Source: Pseudomonadota bacterium | GTDB lineage: Bacteria; Desulfobacterota; Syntrophorhabdia; Syntrophorhabdales; Syntrophorhabdaceae | Direction of reading: 5' to 3' | Length of the DNA: 52,689 nt | Assembly: GCA_026388275.1 (NCBI GenBank) | Contig: JAPLKB010000040.1 | Span: forward strand, 1-52,689 | Shown: positions 8,322-14,609 of the stretch, piece after piece | Layout of the letters: every line of letters begins with the position of its first letter | Numbering within the stretch: the stretch's first letter is position 1 | Program-made: the position numbers and the translations under genes | Notes under the pieces: model-generated | Seen by the model: the letters and a program-made list of their open reading frames with translations, nothing else | Told to the model about the DNA's origin: nothing | The model's database searches: none

Positions 8322-9002
8322 TTATTTGCTGAATCTTCTTCTTAATCCTGCAATACCTATAAGGCCAGGTCCAAGAAGCCAAATCGCGCCTGGGATGGGG
8401 ACGGGAGGATTAACCGGATCAAGTGTGAATTTGAAGTTACCTCCGAAATATCCATAAAAAACATTGTCAGGGTCGAAAGGAACAATGCTCTCCGGAAAAG
8501 CAAGTGGTGTCCCCACTGTATATCCGTAAGACTGATAGGTTATATGTCCATCATCGAATTGGATCTGAGATGGCTGATTAGTCCAACCATCACCAGTGGT
8601 GGCCGCCATAATGTAGTAAGTTTGATCCTTGTACAGATGTAGACCTTGCTGACTTTGCGGATATACCATATTGGTCCAGGCCCACCAGCCAATAGGGTCT
8701 TGTTTTGTTCCTTTAGGAAACGCTGCAGGAACCGTTCCCGAAACGAGAAGAGTTCCGGCTGAGTTATAAATACCGACAGCGTGCGAAACAGCTAAGCCAT
8801 CAACATCGTAAGTCCCCAAGGCAGTCACAGTCATATTATCTGTTGGCGAAAATCCCCAGCCCATGGAATAGTCACCGACGCCAGGTGCACCAGGACCAGC
8901 AAAATTTACTGCCTGATAAGCTGTATAAGCGTGAGCGCGTATTGGGCCCATAGCAAGCATAATCAACCCGACAACTGCCAAAATAACAAAAAATCTTTTC
9001 AT
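8322..9002 (-). CDS. Secreted PEP-CTERM-type protein (DUF4082-like)
   Basis: A 226-residue exported protein with no known enzymatic activity. It has a signal peptide (residues 1-25, ending AHA) and a beta-rich middle (GWGFSPTDNMTVTALGTYD, VGIYNSAGTLLVSG) that resembles the DUF4082 type. The C-terminus has a three-part sorting signal: VPIPGAIW, a short hydrophobic helix (LLGPGLIGIAGL) and the basic RRRFSK. This is a PEP-CTERM variant with VPIP in place of VPEP. Exosortase would cut it and pass the protein to the cell surface or matrix. AAGGAGG precedes the ATG. Upstream, on the same strand, lie TGTAGGA box arrays and a GEMM-I riboswitch, so c-di-GMP control is likely. A strong terminator follows. 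Confidence 0.85.
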   Translation of the reverse strand: MKRFFVILAVVGLIMLAMGPIRAHAYTAYQAVNFAGPGAPGVGDYSMGWGFSPTDNMTVTALGTYDVDGLAVSHAVGIYNSAGTLLVSGTVPAAFPKGTKQDPIGWWAWTNMVYPQSQQGLHLYKDQTYYIMAATTGDGWTNQPSQIQFDDGHITYQSYGYTVGTPLAFPESIVPFDPDNVFYGYFGGNFKFTLDPVNPPVPIPGAIWLLGPGLIGIAGLRRRFSK

Positions 9003-9265
9003 GTAAAACCTCCTTGTTTAATGTTTTTCCAAAATATCTGATTCAACTTTACATAAAAACAAACTTCTATCCCTCCCTTGTAAAAACAAACCTTTTTCTA
9101 TTTTTCCCCTCCACCTCCTTTAAAAATGAATTATGCTTTACAAAATCCTATTATGCCTGTACATCTAAGTTCCTTACTCAATAACCATTTTTGCTCTATC
9201 ACGCACATTTATTTTGCATATCTTATCCATGATTAACATTTGTATAACATTAAAAGTTTTTTGTC

Positions 9266-9348
9266 TGTAGGATAAGTAATACAAATTGTGTAGGTAAATA
9301 TAGAATATTTTAGTAGCCTGATACTTACATTGCGTGTAGTCAGTGCCA
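9266..9348. promoter_or_regulatory. Phased array of TGTAGGA boxes (cluster 1)
   Basis: Boxes start at 9266 (TGTAGGATAAG), 9289 (TGTAGGTAAATA), 9312 (AGTAGCCTGATAC, one mismatch in the core) and 9335 (TGTAGTCAG). The spacing is exactly 23 bp each time, close to two helical turns, so a regulator would bind on one face of the DNA. The cluster lies about 265-345 bases upstream of the PEP-CTERM gene, between it and the riboswitch. The same box occurs upstream of every PEP-CTERM-type gene in this window. Confidence 0.65.
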
Positions 9349-9446
9349 CCACTTTTTTGCCCTCCTTTTTTATAGTTTTAGAATATCACGCTGTATTTCC
9401 TTAAAGTTTCCATAAAAGGTTTTCACAAAACAGCATGATGTCCATT

Positions 9447-9543
9447 TTGGCAACCCGGCTGTCTCACTTGTAAAAAATTATCTTAGTGTTTGAGACCCGT
9501 TGGCTTTCCGTCCCATCCTCACGAATGGTTTGGCTTTATCATA
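9447..9543 (-). promoter_or_regulatory. GEMM-I (cyclic-di-GMP-I) riboswitch aptamer
   Basis: On the minus strand the sequence reads AAAGCCAAACC, then CCATTC-GTGA-GGATGG (a stem with a GNRA tetraloop), then GGGACGGAAAGCC, a GGGTCTC...GAGAC helix and CCGGGTTGCC. These are the conserved blocks of the GEMM-I fold. At the position equivalent to G20 of the Vibrio Vc2 aptamer the base is G, as in c-di-GMP binders rather than the cGAMP-sensing variants. It lies 445 bases upstream of the PEP-CTERM gene at 8322-9002 on the same strand. No clear terminator follows the aptamer, so the expression platform is unknown. Confidence 0.82.
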
Positions 9544-9579
9544 ACAGTTAACAATGTAAAACAATTTGAATTTATTGTA

Positions 9580-9640
9580 TGTAGGATAAGTACTACAGTT
9601 TGTGTAGGACAAGTTGATAAAATGTTGTAATCCGGTGTCA
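9580..9640. promoter_or_regulatory. TGTAGGA box array (cluster 2)
   Basis: Boxes at 9580 (TGTAGGATAAGTAC), 9603 (TGTAGGACAAG) and 9626 (TGTAATCCGG, degenerate) again repeat every 23 bp. The cluster is immediately upstream of the riboswitch leader on the minus strand. The promoter of that transcript is therefore probably here, with the boxes as activator sites. Confidence 0.6.
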
Positions 9641-9742
9641 AATCTTTACGACCTGTTGCCCAACTTTCCCTTTGATCCTGATCCCATGTGTATTCTTGCC
9701 GACTTTAGGCATTTTAGTGAGACCTGTTTCTGCGTAGCTCAT
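9638..9742 (-). other. Possible 34-residue ORF matching array spacers
   Basis: A short frame beginning MSYAETGLTKMPKVG and ending VGQQVVKI. Its DNA (about 9655-9705, minus strand) closely matches a segment conserved in the spacers of the four-gene array at 48-51 kb: GGCAAG, then GGATCAGGATCAAA, then AGTTGGGCAACAGG. In those spacers the frame is broken by indels. It may be a decayed gene fragment, a small peptide or a non-coding motif. I do not recognise it. Confidence 0.3.
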
Positions 9743-9839
9743 GTTAGTGTGACAGGCGGAAAAAGAAGCGGGTTTATTGCCCCGCCGGGTCAATACCCCG
9801 AAGCTTGCTTAGAAATGGTTCCATATTCTTGCATTTAAT

Positions 9840-9862
9840 ACCCCGTCCGTTTGCGGCGGGGT
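9840..9862. terminator. Hairpin after the TAXI gene
   Basis: ACCCCG and CGGGGT enclose an inner CCG/CGG stem with a TTTG loop, three bases past the stop codon of the minus-strand TAXI gene. There is no T-run, so termination would be weak. A similar CCCCG...CGGGG hairpin type recurs at 14365-14385 and 14460-14480. Confidence 0.4.
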
Positions 9863-9865
9863 GAT

Positions 9866-11173
9866 TTATTTCGAAGCAACATCCAGCTTCATACGGACTA
9901 TCTGGATGTGTTCTTCCAATATGAACAGCTCATCATAAAATGCAATGGACATGTGGATATTGTTGACAGCATCTTCGATACGATTAAGCCGGGCTTCATA
10001 TGTTTCGGTATTTTTAATGGGCTGGTTCTCCAGAATCTCCTTCTCCAGCTTTCTCAATTCACGATACCAGGGATAATACTTTGATCGGTTTCGCCAGGTA
10101 TAGATCCATGGTGCAATTCCTATCAGTGGCACAATAATCATCCCCAGCGGGATAAGAATCAGGGTCAGACGTTCAGCGAAAGCTGCCACCCAAAAAGGCA
10201 TATAGGCATAGAGCCACGATCCTCCAGTTTTGTAAAACCTTCGCGCCTGTTCGCTGATCGGGTCATCCTGCTTTATAAGAGTAGGGAATTCCCCGGCTTT
10301 ATTAACCCAGCTTGCACCGCCAAAATTTTCTACAGAGGCCTTCAACAGCAGGTAAACCAGTGCCGGGTGGAGGTCTTTGTGGACTATGAGATTTGTTGTT
10401 GGAGACAAAAGGTGGACGTCAGACAGAGGATTCCGTCTGCCCGGATCAATGATGCCCCTTGGCAGCACAACATGCGAAAGGTCTAAAAATCGGCGGGTAT
10501 AAGCTTCTGCCTGGCCTATGCTCATCAGCTTGATGTTCTTCGCGTTGAGCAATTCCCAAATCAATCGGTTGTCCGGCGTACCGAAGGTCATTGCCACATC
10601 TACCTTGCCCTCAAAAAGTGCCTTATTTGCCTCGGCATACGGGAGATCAAAAAATTCGGTTGGTGGACTGGTCACATTGGCAAACTTCAATAATTCAAGG
10701 GAATATTTTCTGACGCCGCTTCCTTCCGGCCCGATGGCGATCCGCTTCCCCTGTAATTGCGTCAGATCGTCATAGGTATCTTTTCCTTTATAAAAGATCC
10801 ACAATGGCGTGTATGCCAAACCGCCGATAGATACAAGATTCGATGATTCCTCAATACTGCCCACGGTACCCTGAACGAATCCCACCTTAACCCCCTGGGA
10901 TCTGTCCTTGAGGAGTCTCAGGTTCTCTACGGCTCCGGCTGTTGGGTGCAGTATAACGTGAATACCATTCCGGGCCAATGCTTGTTGATACAACTCACCG
11001 AAAGTGGCATATGATCCACCTGCCATGCCGGTGGCCATAATCAGTGTTTTTGGCGGGAAAGGTTGGAGAAAACGATAACTCATCCAGAATAAAAACATAA
11101 CAATCAACAGGATTGAAAAAATTGTAATGGACAATGTGCTTAATGTTAATTGCTTGATTTTTTGTCGACCCAT
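9866..11173 (-). CDS. TAXI-family solute receptor, membrane anchored
   Basis: A 435-residue periplasmic solute-binding protein of the TAXI group of TRAP transporters, which bind dicarboxylates, glutamate or similar anions. After an N-terminal membrane segment (about residues 12-33) the family core appears: MATGMAGGSYATFGELYQQAL, GFVQGTVGS, LQGKRIAIGPEGSGVRK, and later SPTTNLIVHKDLHP. Unlike ordinary TAXI receptors it has a second membrane segment (about 335-362, LTLILIPLGMIIVPLIGIAPW) followed by a charged coiled-coil tail. No TRAP permease gene lies beside it. It may therefore be an orphan receptor, possibly with a sensing role, or pair with a permease elsewhere. Confidence 0.85.
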   Translation of the reverse strand: MGRQKIKQLTLSTLSITIFSILLIVMFLFWMSYRFLQPFPPKTLIMATGMAGGSYATFGELYQQALARNGIHVILHPTAGAVENLRLLKDRSQGVKVGFVQGTVGSIEESSNLVSIGGLAYTPLWIFYKGKDTYDDLTQLQGKRIAIGPEGSGVRKYSLELLKFANVTSPPTEFFDLPYAEANKALFEGKVDVAMTFGTPDNRLIWELLNAKNIKLMSIGQAEAYTRRFLDLSHVVLPRGIIDPGRRNPLSDVHLLSPTTNLIVHKDLHPALVYLLLKASVENFGGASWVNKAGEFPTLIKQDDPISEQARRFYKTGGSWLYAYMPFWVAAFAERLTLILIPLGMIIVPLIGIAPWIYTWRNRSKYYPWYRELRKLEKEILENQPIKNTETYEARLNRIEDAVNNIHMSIAFYDELFILEEHIQIVRMKLDVASK

Positions 11174-11330
11174 TTTTTATCTCTTAAAAAATTTATTTAT
11201 CACTTTCTTGCCAAAACCGATAAAGCCAGGCAATTATGATTCCCAAAACCATGATAATTCAAGTATATTATCCGATTATTTAGTCTACTTGTCAACCAGA
11301 CCCGCCTCTGCAATGAACTTTTTGACACAC

Positions 11331-11636
11331 TCAGGACAGTAGCCATTTCATTCCAGGGATAAGCCGTACGAGGATTGATATAAGGAATGATCCGGGTATT
11401 GAAAGAAACGATACTACAACAAAAAGAGTAAAAGCCCCTGCCTGCACAGGATAAAATGCGTACTGGAGCGCGACTGCTAACGGTACATGAAAGATGTACG
11501 TCCCGAATGTGTTATCCGCAAGTATTTGCATAATATATATCCAGTTCGATTAAAAAAAGTTTTGAAAAGAGCAAGAAGTCCGATACAGACCCCGACACAT
11601 CGGTCATTTGTCATATATTTTGAGACAGAAAAAAAG
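11331..11636 (-). pseudogene. Acyltransferase-3 C-terminal remnant, frameshifted
   Basis: The frame ending at 11331 reads LADNTFGTYIFHVPLAVALQY, the C-terminal signature of membrane acyltransferase-3 (OafA-like) enzymes that acylate surface sugars. The preceding transmembrane part (GLLALFKTFFNRTGYI) continues in a different frame, so there is a frameshift near 11535. The rest of a normal protein of about 350 residues is missing. This is a decayed 3' end, probably left by the insertion of the AT-rich island next to it. Confidence 0.65.
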
Positions 11637-11845
11637 TTAATCTACGTGTGTTGCGCGCGTATCATACCGGATTCAATCTTAACTTTTCATTTTAGAAATT
11701 TTCGATTTTTTATCTAATATTTTCAAATTTAATCAATACAAATATGGAATTCGTTTTCTTCAACTTTCGTGTTAATGAAATCTTTTTTTCAAAGTTATTT
11801 AATTTTTTACTTTCCTTAGTTTCCCCGATTCATCAAGCATTAAGG

Positions 11846-12085
11846 CTACAGAAAGCTGGACAGTCTATCGCCCATTTCCTCCGCCTGTTTACTAAATTCC
11901 TTCAAGCTGTATTTTAAGCCTTCGGTAGCCATCCTTGATAATTTCAGGGATTCCATATCATCAGGGATAAACTCGCTCAGAATACAAATTTGACTTGAAA
12001 GGCAGTATAATTTTTCCTGCAGCATTGACAGCTCTTCTTCACTAACAACTATCTTTTTGTTTTGAACTTTACTAACTACAAACAT
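11846..12085 (-). CDS. Small hypothetical protein
   Basis: A 79-residue cytoplasmic protein I do not recognise. It is helical and acidic (SEEELSMLQEKLYCLSSQI, then KYSLKEFSKQAEEMGDRLSSFL) and probably forms a short coiled coil. A strong AGGAGGGAAG stands six bases ahead of the ATG, which supports real translation. It lies directly downstream of the serine-recombinase fragment on the same strand and may be an accessory gene of that element. Confidence 0.55.
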   Translation of the reverse strand: MFVVSKVQNKKIVVSEEELSMLQEKLYCLSSQICILSEFIPDDMESLKLSRMATEGLKYSLKEFSKQAEEMGDRLSSFL

Positions 12086-12105
12086 ATTTCTTCCCTCCTC
12101 ATTTT

Positions 12106-12306
12106 TTATGATACAGAATGCATACCTGTATTCACCAAATTTACATTGTACTGCAAATTTGTTTTTGTGGAGAAGACCAATTTCGTGGTCAGCAGGCTGC
12201 AGGCTTCCATTTTAGCCTTTTGATTATCAAGGCTAATCCCTTCTTTCGCTTGTTCTTCTGTTGACACTTGCACATAAACAACTTTTTTCACTAATTTATA
12301 CCTCAT
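12106..12306 (-). pseudogene. Truncated serine recombinase (N-terminal fragment)
   Basis: Sixty-six residues beginning MRYKLVKKVVYVQVSTEEQ and continuing AKEGISLDNQKAKMEA. This is the N-terminal start of the large serine recombinase/resolvase catalytic domain. The conserved YVRVST arginine, needed for catalysis, reads Q here, and the remaining domain is absent. It is a broken site-specific recombinase left from a mobile element. The last twenty residues do not resemble the family. Confidence 0.7.
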
Positions 12307-12467
12307 TAAGGTAATAATACTTTGTTATCTTAGCGCTTTTTGTTTATCTTTGTTAAACAACATATTACAAATATTATTATAATTATCTACATGATGTCCT
12401 TTTGTAATTTACATTATATTATTATATGTGATATTTACTATATATTTGTCAACAATTATTATATTAT

Positions 12468-12496
12468 TTGACAAAATTACTTTTATGTTATATTAT
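12468..12496 (+). promoter_or_regulatory. Sigma-70 promoter of the small RHH-like gene
   Basis: TTGACA (12468-12473), a 17-base spacer and TATTAT (12491-12496) make a near-consensus promoter. TTGTCAA at 12446-12452 mirrors the -35 box, so a divergent promoter for the minus-strand genes may start here too. Confidence 0.75.
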
Positions 12497-12527
12497 AACA
12501 ATGTAATACGTTATGGAGGTGAACATC

Positions 12528-12713
12528 GTGGTGAAGTCCATGGATAAGATTGAAAGAATTAATTACTCAGTGAGATTAAATTCTCATCTCTTGGATCAAT
12601 TGAAGCATCTTGGTATCGATGAGAAGAAAACCGTTGGACAGTTGCTTGAAGAAGGAATCACGCTGGTCTTGAAAAGTCGGAAAAGAAGAAAACCGGCAGA
12701 ATTTGTAGAATAA
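12528..12713 (+). CDS. Small ribbon-helix-helix-like protein
   Basis: About 61 residues. The core INYSVRLNSHLLDQLKHLGI followed by KTVGQLLEEGITLVL resembles the strand-helix-helix pattern of ribbon-helix-helix DNA-binding proteins, and the tail is very basic (KSRKRRKP). GGAGGTGA at 12515-12522 places the start at the GTG at 12528 (or 12531) rather than at the ATG at 12513. It is driven by a strong promoter just upstream and faces away from the recombinase fragment. It could be an autoregulator or partition protein of the lost element. No toxin partner is adjacent. Confidence 0.6.
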   Translation: MVKSMDKIERINYSVRLNSHLLDQLKHLGIDEKKTVGQLLEEGITLVLKSRKRRKPAEFVE

Positions 12714-12840
12714 CGACCAGAAGTGTCAAATTGTCCAAACCTCGATTTTTCAAAAATAAAATTGGTCAAATAAATCAGCAATAATAAAGACATTCCTTAA
12801 AAGGTTAAATTTTAACTTATAATCGTTATTGTTTATGAAA

Positions 12841-12878
12841 GAAAAGGGGCAAAGCCGGAAATGGCTTTGCCCCTTTTC
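12841..12878. terminator. Strong terminator hairpin
   Basis: A perfect 16-bp stem (12841-12856 with 12863-12878, GGGGCAAAGCC core) around GGAAAT, with A and T runs on its flanks. It lies 21 bases after the PEP-CTERM gene on the minus strand. Confidence 0.88.
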
Positions 12879-12899
12879 TAGTGATTGGGTGAGAAGTAT

Positions 12900-13646
12900 T
12901 TAAACTTTGTTTATTCTCTTTCTTATGAATACTACTCCTATGAGACCTGCACCTAAAAGATATACTCCAGGCGGAACAGGAACGGTAGCTAGCATATCCT
13001 GTCTTAGGTAATATCCATTATCACTTAGATCTCCGGCATGGTCTTTTACCCACAAAGTTACAACCATAACGGGATATGAACGAGTTTGAGTTGACACGTC
13101 GAAATTATCCTTCTTGGCTTCTGTTGAACTTGCAAACTGTGCGATAACATTGTTTCTGAATGTATTACCAATGCCAGGGTCAGACGCTTCTCCTTCGAGC
13201 CACCATATTGTTTTTTGTAAAGCATCGGCTGAACCTGTCCGTCCGGTTGGCGCATAATTGTAACCTGTCAGAGTATTCTGTGAAAATTGATAATAAAGCC
13301 ATGCTGTGCCTTTGGACAATGGGTCACTTGGACCACCTTGTCCACCCTTAATTGCTGCGTTGCCAAGAATTACACTGTAAGTAGTACTCGGATATACATA
13401 TTCATTTTCTTCTATACAGAATGTTTGAAAAGCATTGCCATATTTTGCATTTTCGTGATAATTACTGAGAATCCAATTTAAACCTGTATCAGGTGTGAAT
13501 GTGAATTCTCCGCCTCGATCATACTGATACGGACCATAACCATTAGGGGCTCCGCCCACTGTAAGATAATCGGCTCTTGCCGTACCAGACAAAAACAATG
13601 AAATTATTAAAATCACTATCATTAAAATAAAACTCTTAAACTTCAT
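12900..13646 (-). CDS. Secreted PEP-CTERM-type protein
   Basis: A 248-residue exported protein. The signal peptide covers residues 1-26 (ending ARA). The mature part contains FCIEENEYV, KGTAWLYYQF and LQKTIWWLEGEA, a pattern seen in a class of PEP-CTERM proteins of unknown function. The C-terminus has VPVPPGVY, a hydrophobic helix LLGAGLIGVVFI and RKRINK, the exosortase-type sorting signal. AGGAGG precedes the ATG. It lies 71 bases downstream of a 47-residue secreted peptide, behind a GEMM-I riboswitch and a box array, so the two probably share one c-di-GMP-controlled transcript. Confidence 0.85.
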   Translation of the reverse strand: MKFKSFILMIVILIISLFLSGTARADYLTVGGAPNGYGPYQYDRGGEFTFTPDTGLNWILSNYHENAKYGNAFQTFCIEENEYVYPSTTYSVILGNAAIKGGQGGPSDPLSKGTAWLYYQFSQNTLTGYNYAPTGRTGSADALQKTIWWLEGEASDPGIGNTFRNNVIAQFASSTEAKKDNFDVSTQTRSYPVMVVTLWVKDHAGDLSDNGYYLRQDMLATVPVPPGVYLLGAGLIGVVFIRKRINKV

Positions 13647-13717
13647 AAAAACCTCCTATTTTTTTAATTACCCCTTTTTCATTCCATTCTTGCGGTTGGT
13701 TTGGAAGCATCAACGGC

Positions 13718-13861
13718 TTAAAACACAGTGCCGGCGCTAAGTGAGCTGAAACTTAAGAGCGTGGAAAGATCGTCGAAGTTCACGATTGCAGACTGCGCAA
13801 CGTGAGCCATGAACAGTAACGGTAAAACAAGTAATGCCAAAACCAGAACCTTTTGAAACAC
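13718..13861 (-). CDS. 47-residue secreted peptide or truncated PEP-CTERM gene
   Basis: Translation from a GTG gives 47 residues: a clear signal peptide (MFQKVLVLALLVLPLLFMAH, cleavage after VAQS), then AIVNFDDLSTLLSFSS and a stop. AGGAGGT stands five bases upstream of the GTG. AIVNFDDL is how many PEP-CTERM proteins begin after cleavage, so this may be the head of a gene cut short by a nonsense change. It could instead be a genuine small secreted peptide. It is the first gene after the riboswitch at 13938-14010. Confidence 0.55.
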   Translation of the reverse strand: MFQKVLVLALLVLPLLFMAHVAQSAIVNFDDLSTLLSFSSLSAGTVF

Positions 13862-13937
13862 AACAAACCTCCTAAATTGATTTGGTCTGTATGGGATCTT
13901 CCGGAAGAATGAAAACCTGTTACCCAGTCATTTTGTC

Positions 13938-14010
13938 ATGCCAGCCCGGTTGTCTCATGCAAGACCTGTTAGCTTTCCGTCCTACCCTAACGGATAGTTT
14001 GACTTCATCG
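13938..14010 (-). promoter_or_regulatory. GEMM-I (cyclic-di-GMP-I) riboswitch aptamer
   Basis: Minus strand: GAAGTCAAACT, a CTATCC-GTTA-GGGTAG stem, AGGACGGAAAGCT, a GTCT-TGCATG-AGAC hairpin and CCGGGCTGGC. This follows the GEMM-I architecture block by block and parallels the aptamer at 9447-9543. G is found at the position of Vc2 G20, which fits c-di-GMP. The start codon of the 47-residue peptide is 77 bases downstream. CTTCCGGAAG in that interval is the only local palindrome, and no terminator is evident, so control may act on translation. Confidence 0.78.
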
Positions 14011-14049
14011 TAATTGCCTTATCATGCTTAACAAATAAATTTATTTTCA

Positions 14050-14129
14050 TGTAGGATTATTACGACATCCAGTGTAGGACAATTACACCTCGTGTAGTAT
14101 ATTTACCACATCAAATGTAGGAAATCTAC
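14050..14129. promoter_or_regulatory. Array of four TGTAGGA boxes
   Basis: Boxes at 14050 (TGTAGGATTATTAC), 14073 (TGTAGGACAATTAC), 14093 (TGTAGTATATTTAC) and 14116 (TGTAGGAAATCTAC). The spacings are 23, 20 and 23 bp. Each box has the weak symmetry GTA-N7-TAC. The array sits just upstream of the riboswitch leader on the minus strand and is the clearest copy of the element in the window. Confidence 0.72.
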
Positions 14130-14246
14130 GATATTATTGTCAATAGTTTTTGATTTATTTTTGTTTTTGATGTATCAATAAAACCTTTGGTTTCAAAATA
14201 AATTACTTATATTAAAGATTGTCCCCTTTGTCCTTCCCAACCAAAA

Positions 14247-14273
14247 AAATCTGTGAAACAGTTTCACAGATTT
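14247..14273. repeat. 27-bp perfect palindrome
   Basis: AAATCTGTGAAAC, a single A, then GTTTCACAGATTT. It shares the AATCTG/CAGATT ends with the palindrome at 6362-6388, while the middle differs but stays symmetrical. It may be a REP-like element, or a terminator for transcripts arriving from the chemosensory operon. Confidence 0.65.
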
Positions 14274-14364
14274 CTGAAATCATTGTAAACTCAATACAGA
14301 CTATGCTTCGCACGATATCTCTTTTAAAACTTTCTCCTGAGATTCAGACTTCAATAAATTGATT

Positions 14365-14480
14365 CCTCGAAGCTCTGCTTCGGGGTTACCACATTCCCTC
14401 GCCCCTTGAGGGAGAGGGCAGGGTGAGGGGGGATAATCATGTTCCCCATTCCTCTGATACCTCGCATCTCTGCTGCGGGG
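14365..14480. repeat. Cluster of short GC-rich hairpin repeats
   Basis: CCTCGAAG/CTTCGGGG (14365-14385) and CCTCGCA/TGCGGGG (14460-14480) are related stem-loops. Between them, 14394-14432 is a GC-rich imperfect palindrome (CCTCGCCCCTTGAGGGAGAGG then GGTGAGGGG) of the REP-like type common between genes in proteobacteria. The intergenic stretch 14274-14609 holds no gene. Confidence 0.5.
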
Positions 14481-14609
14481 AGGTTCATTTGTTCCTTTGC
14501 AGCAAATTGAAATAAAAAGAGGGAGAACAGGGATTTAAAAATGAAAAAATATGTCTTTTTTTATGCTGTTGACCCGTCAAAGAACAAACCCGGGATACAT
14601 TGAAGAGCG

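Larger units (their letters stand above)
11640..12840. other. AT-rich island with mobile-element remnants
   Basis: Base composition drops sharply in AT-rich direction compared with the flanks, with long runs of A and T. The island contains a truncated serine recombinase, two small genes and a strong promoter, and it borders a broken acyltransferase gene. This points to acquired DNA. 11640-11845 itself holds nothing I can support. Confidence 0.6.

Noticed and set aside
9233-9352. 40-residue ORF starting at a GTG pair behind a good GGAGGG site, between the riboswitch and the PEP-CTERM gene
   Set aside because: It runs directly over the phased box array and has no signal peptide or family resemblance. 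The box spacing explains the sequence better than coding does.
9614-9838. 74-codon plus-strand frame upstream of the TAXI gene
   Set aside because: No ribosome binding site, no family similarity, and the region matches array spacer sequence on the other strand.
12446-12473. Fully divergent promoter pair with mirrored TTGACA boxes
   Set aside because: The plus-strand promoter is convincing, but on the minus strand the nearest TATAAT is 20 bases from its -35, which is too far for confidence.
14247-14273. parS-like site because it contains GTGAAAC and GTTTCAC
   Set aside because: parS is GTTTCAC followed by GTGAAAC. Here the half sites are in the opposite order around a central A, so it is not a parS consensus.
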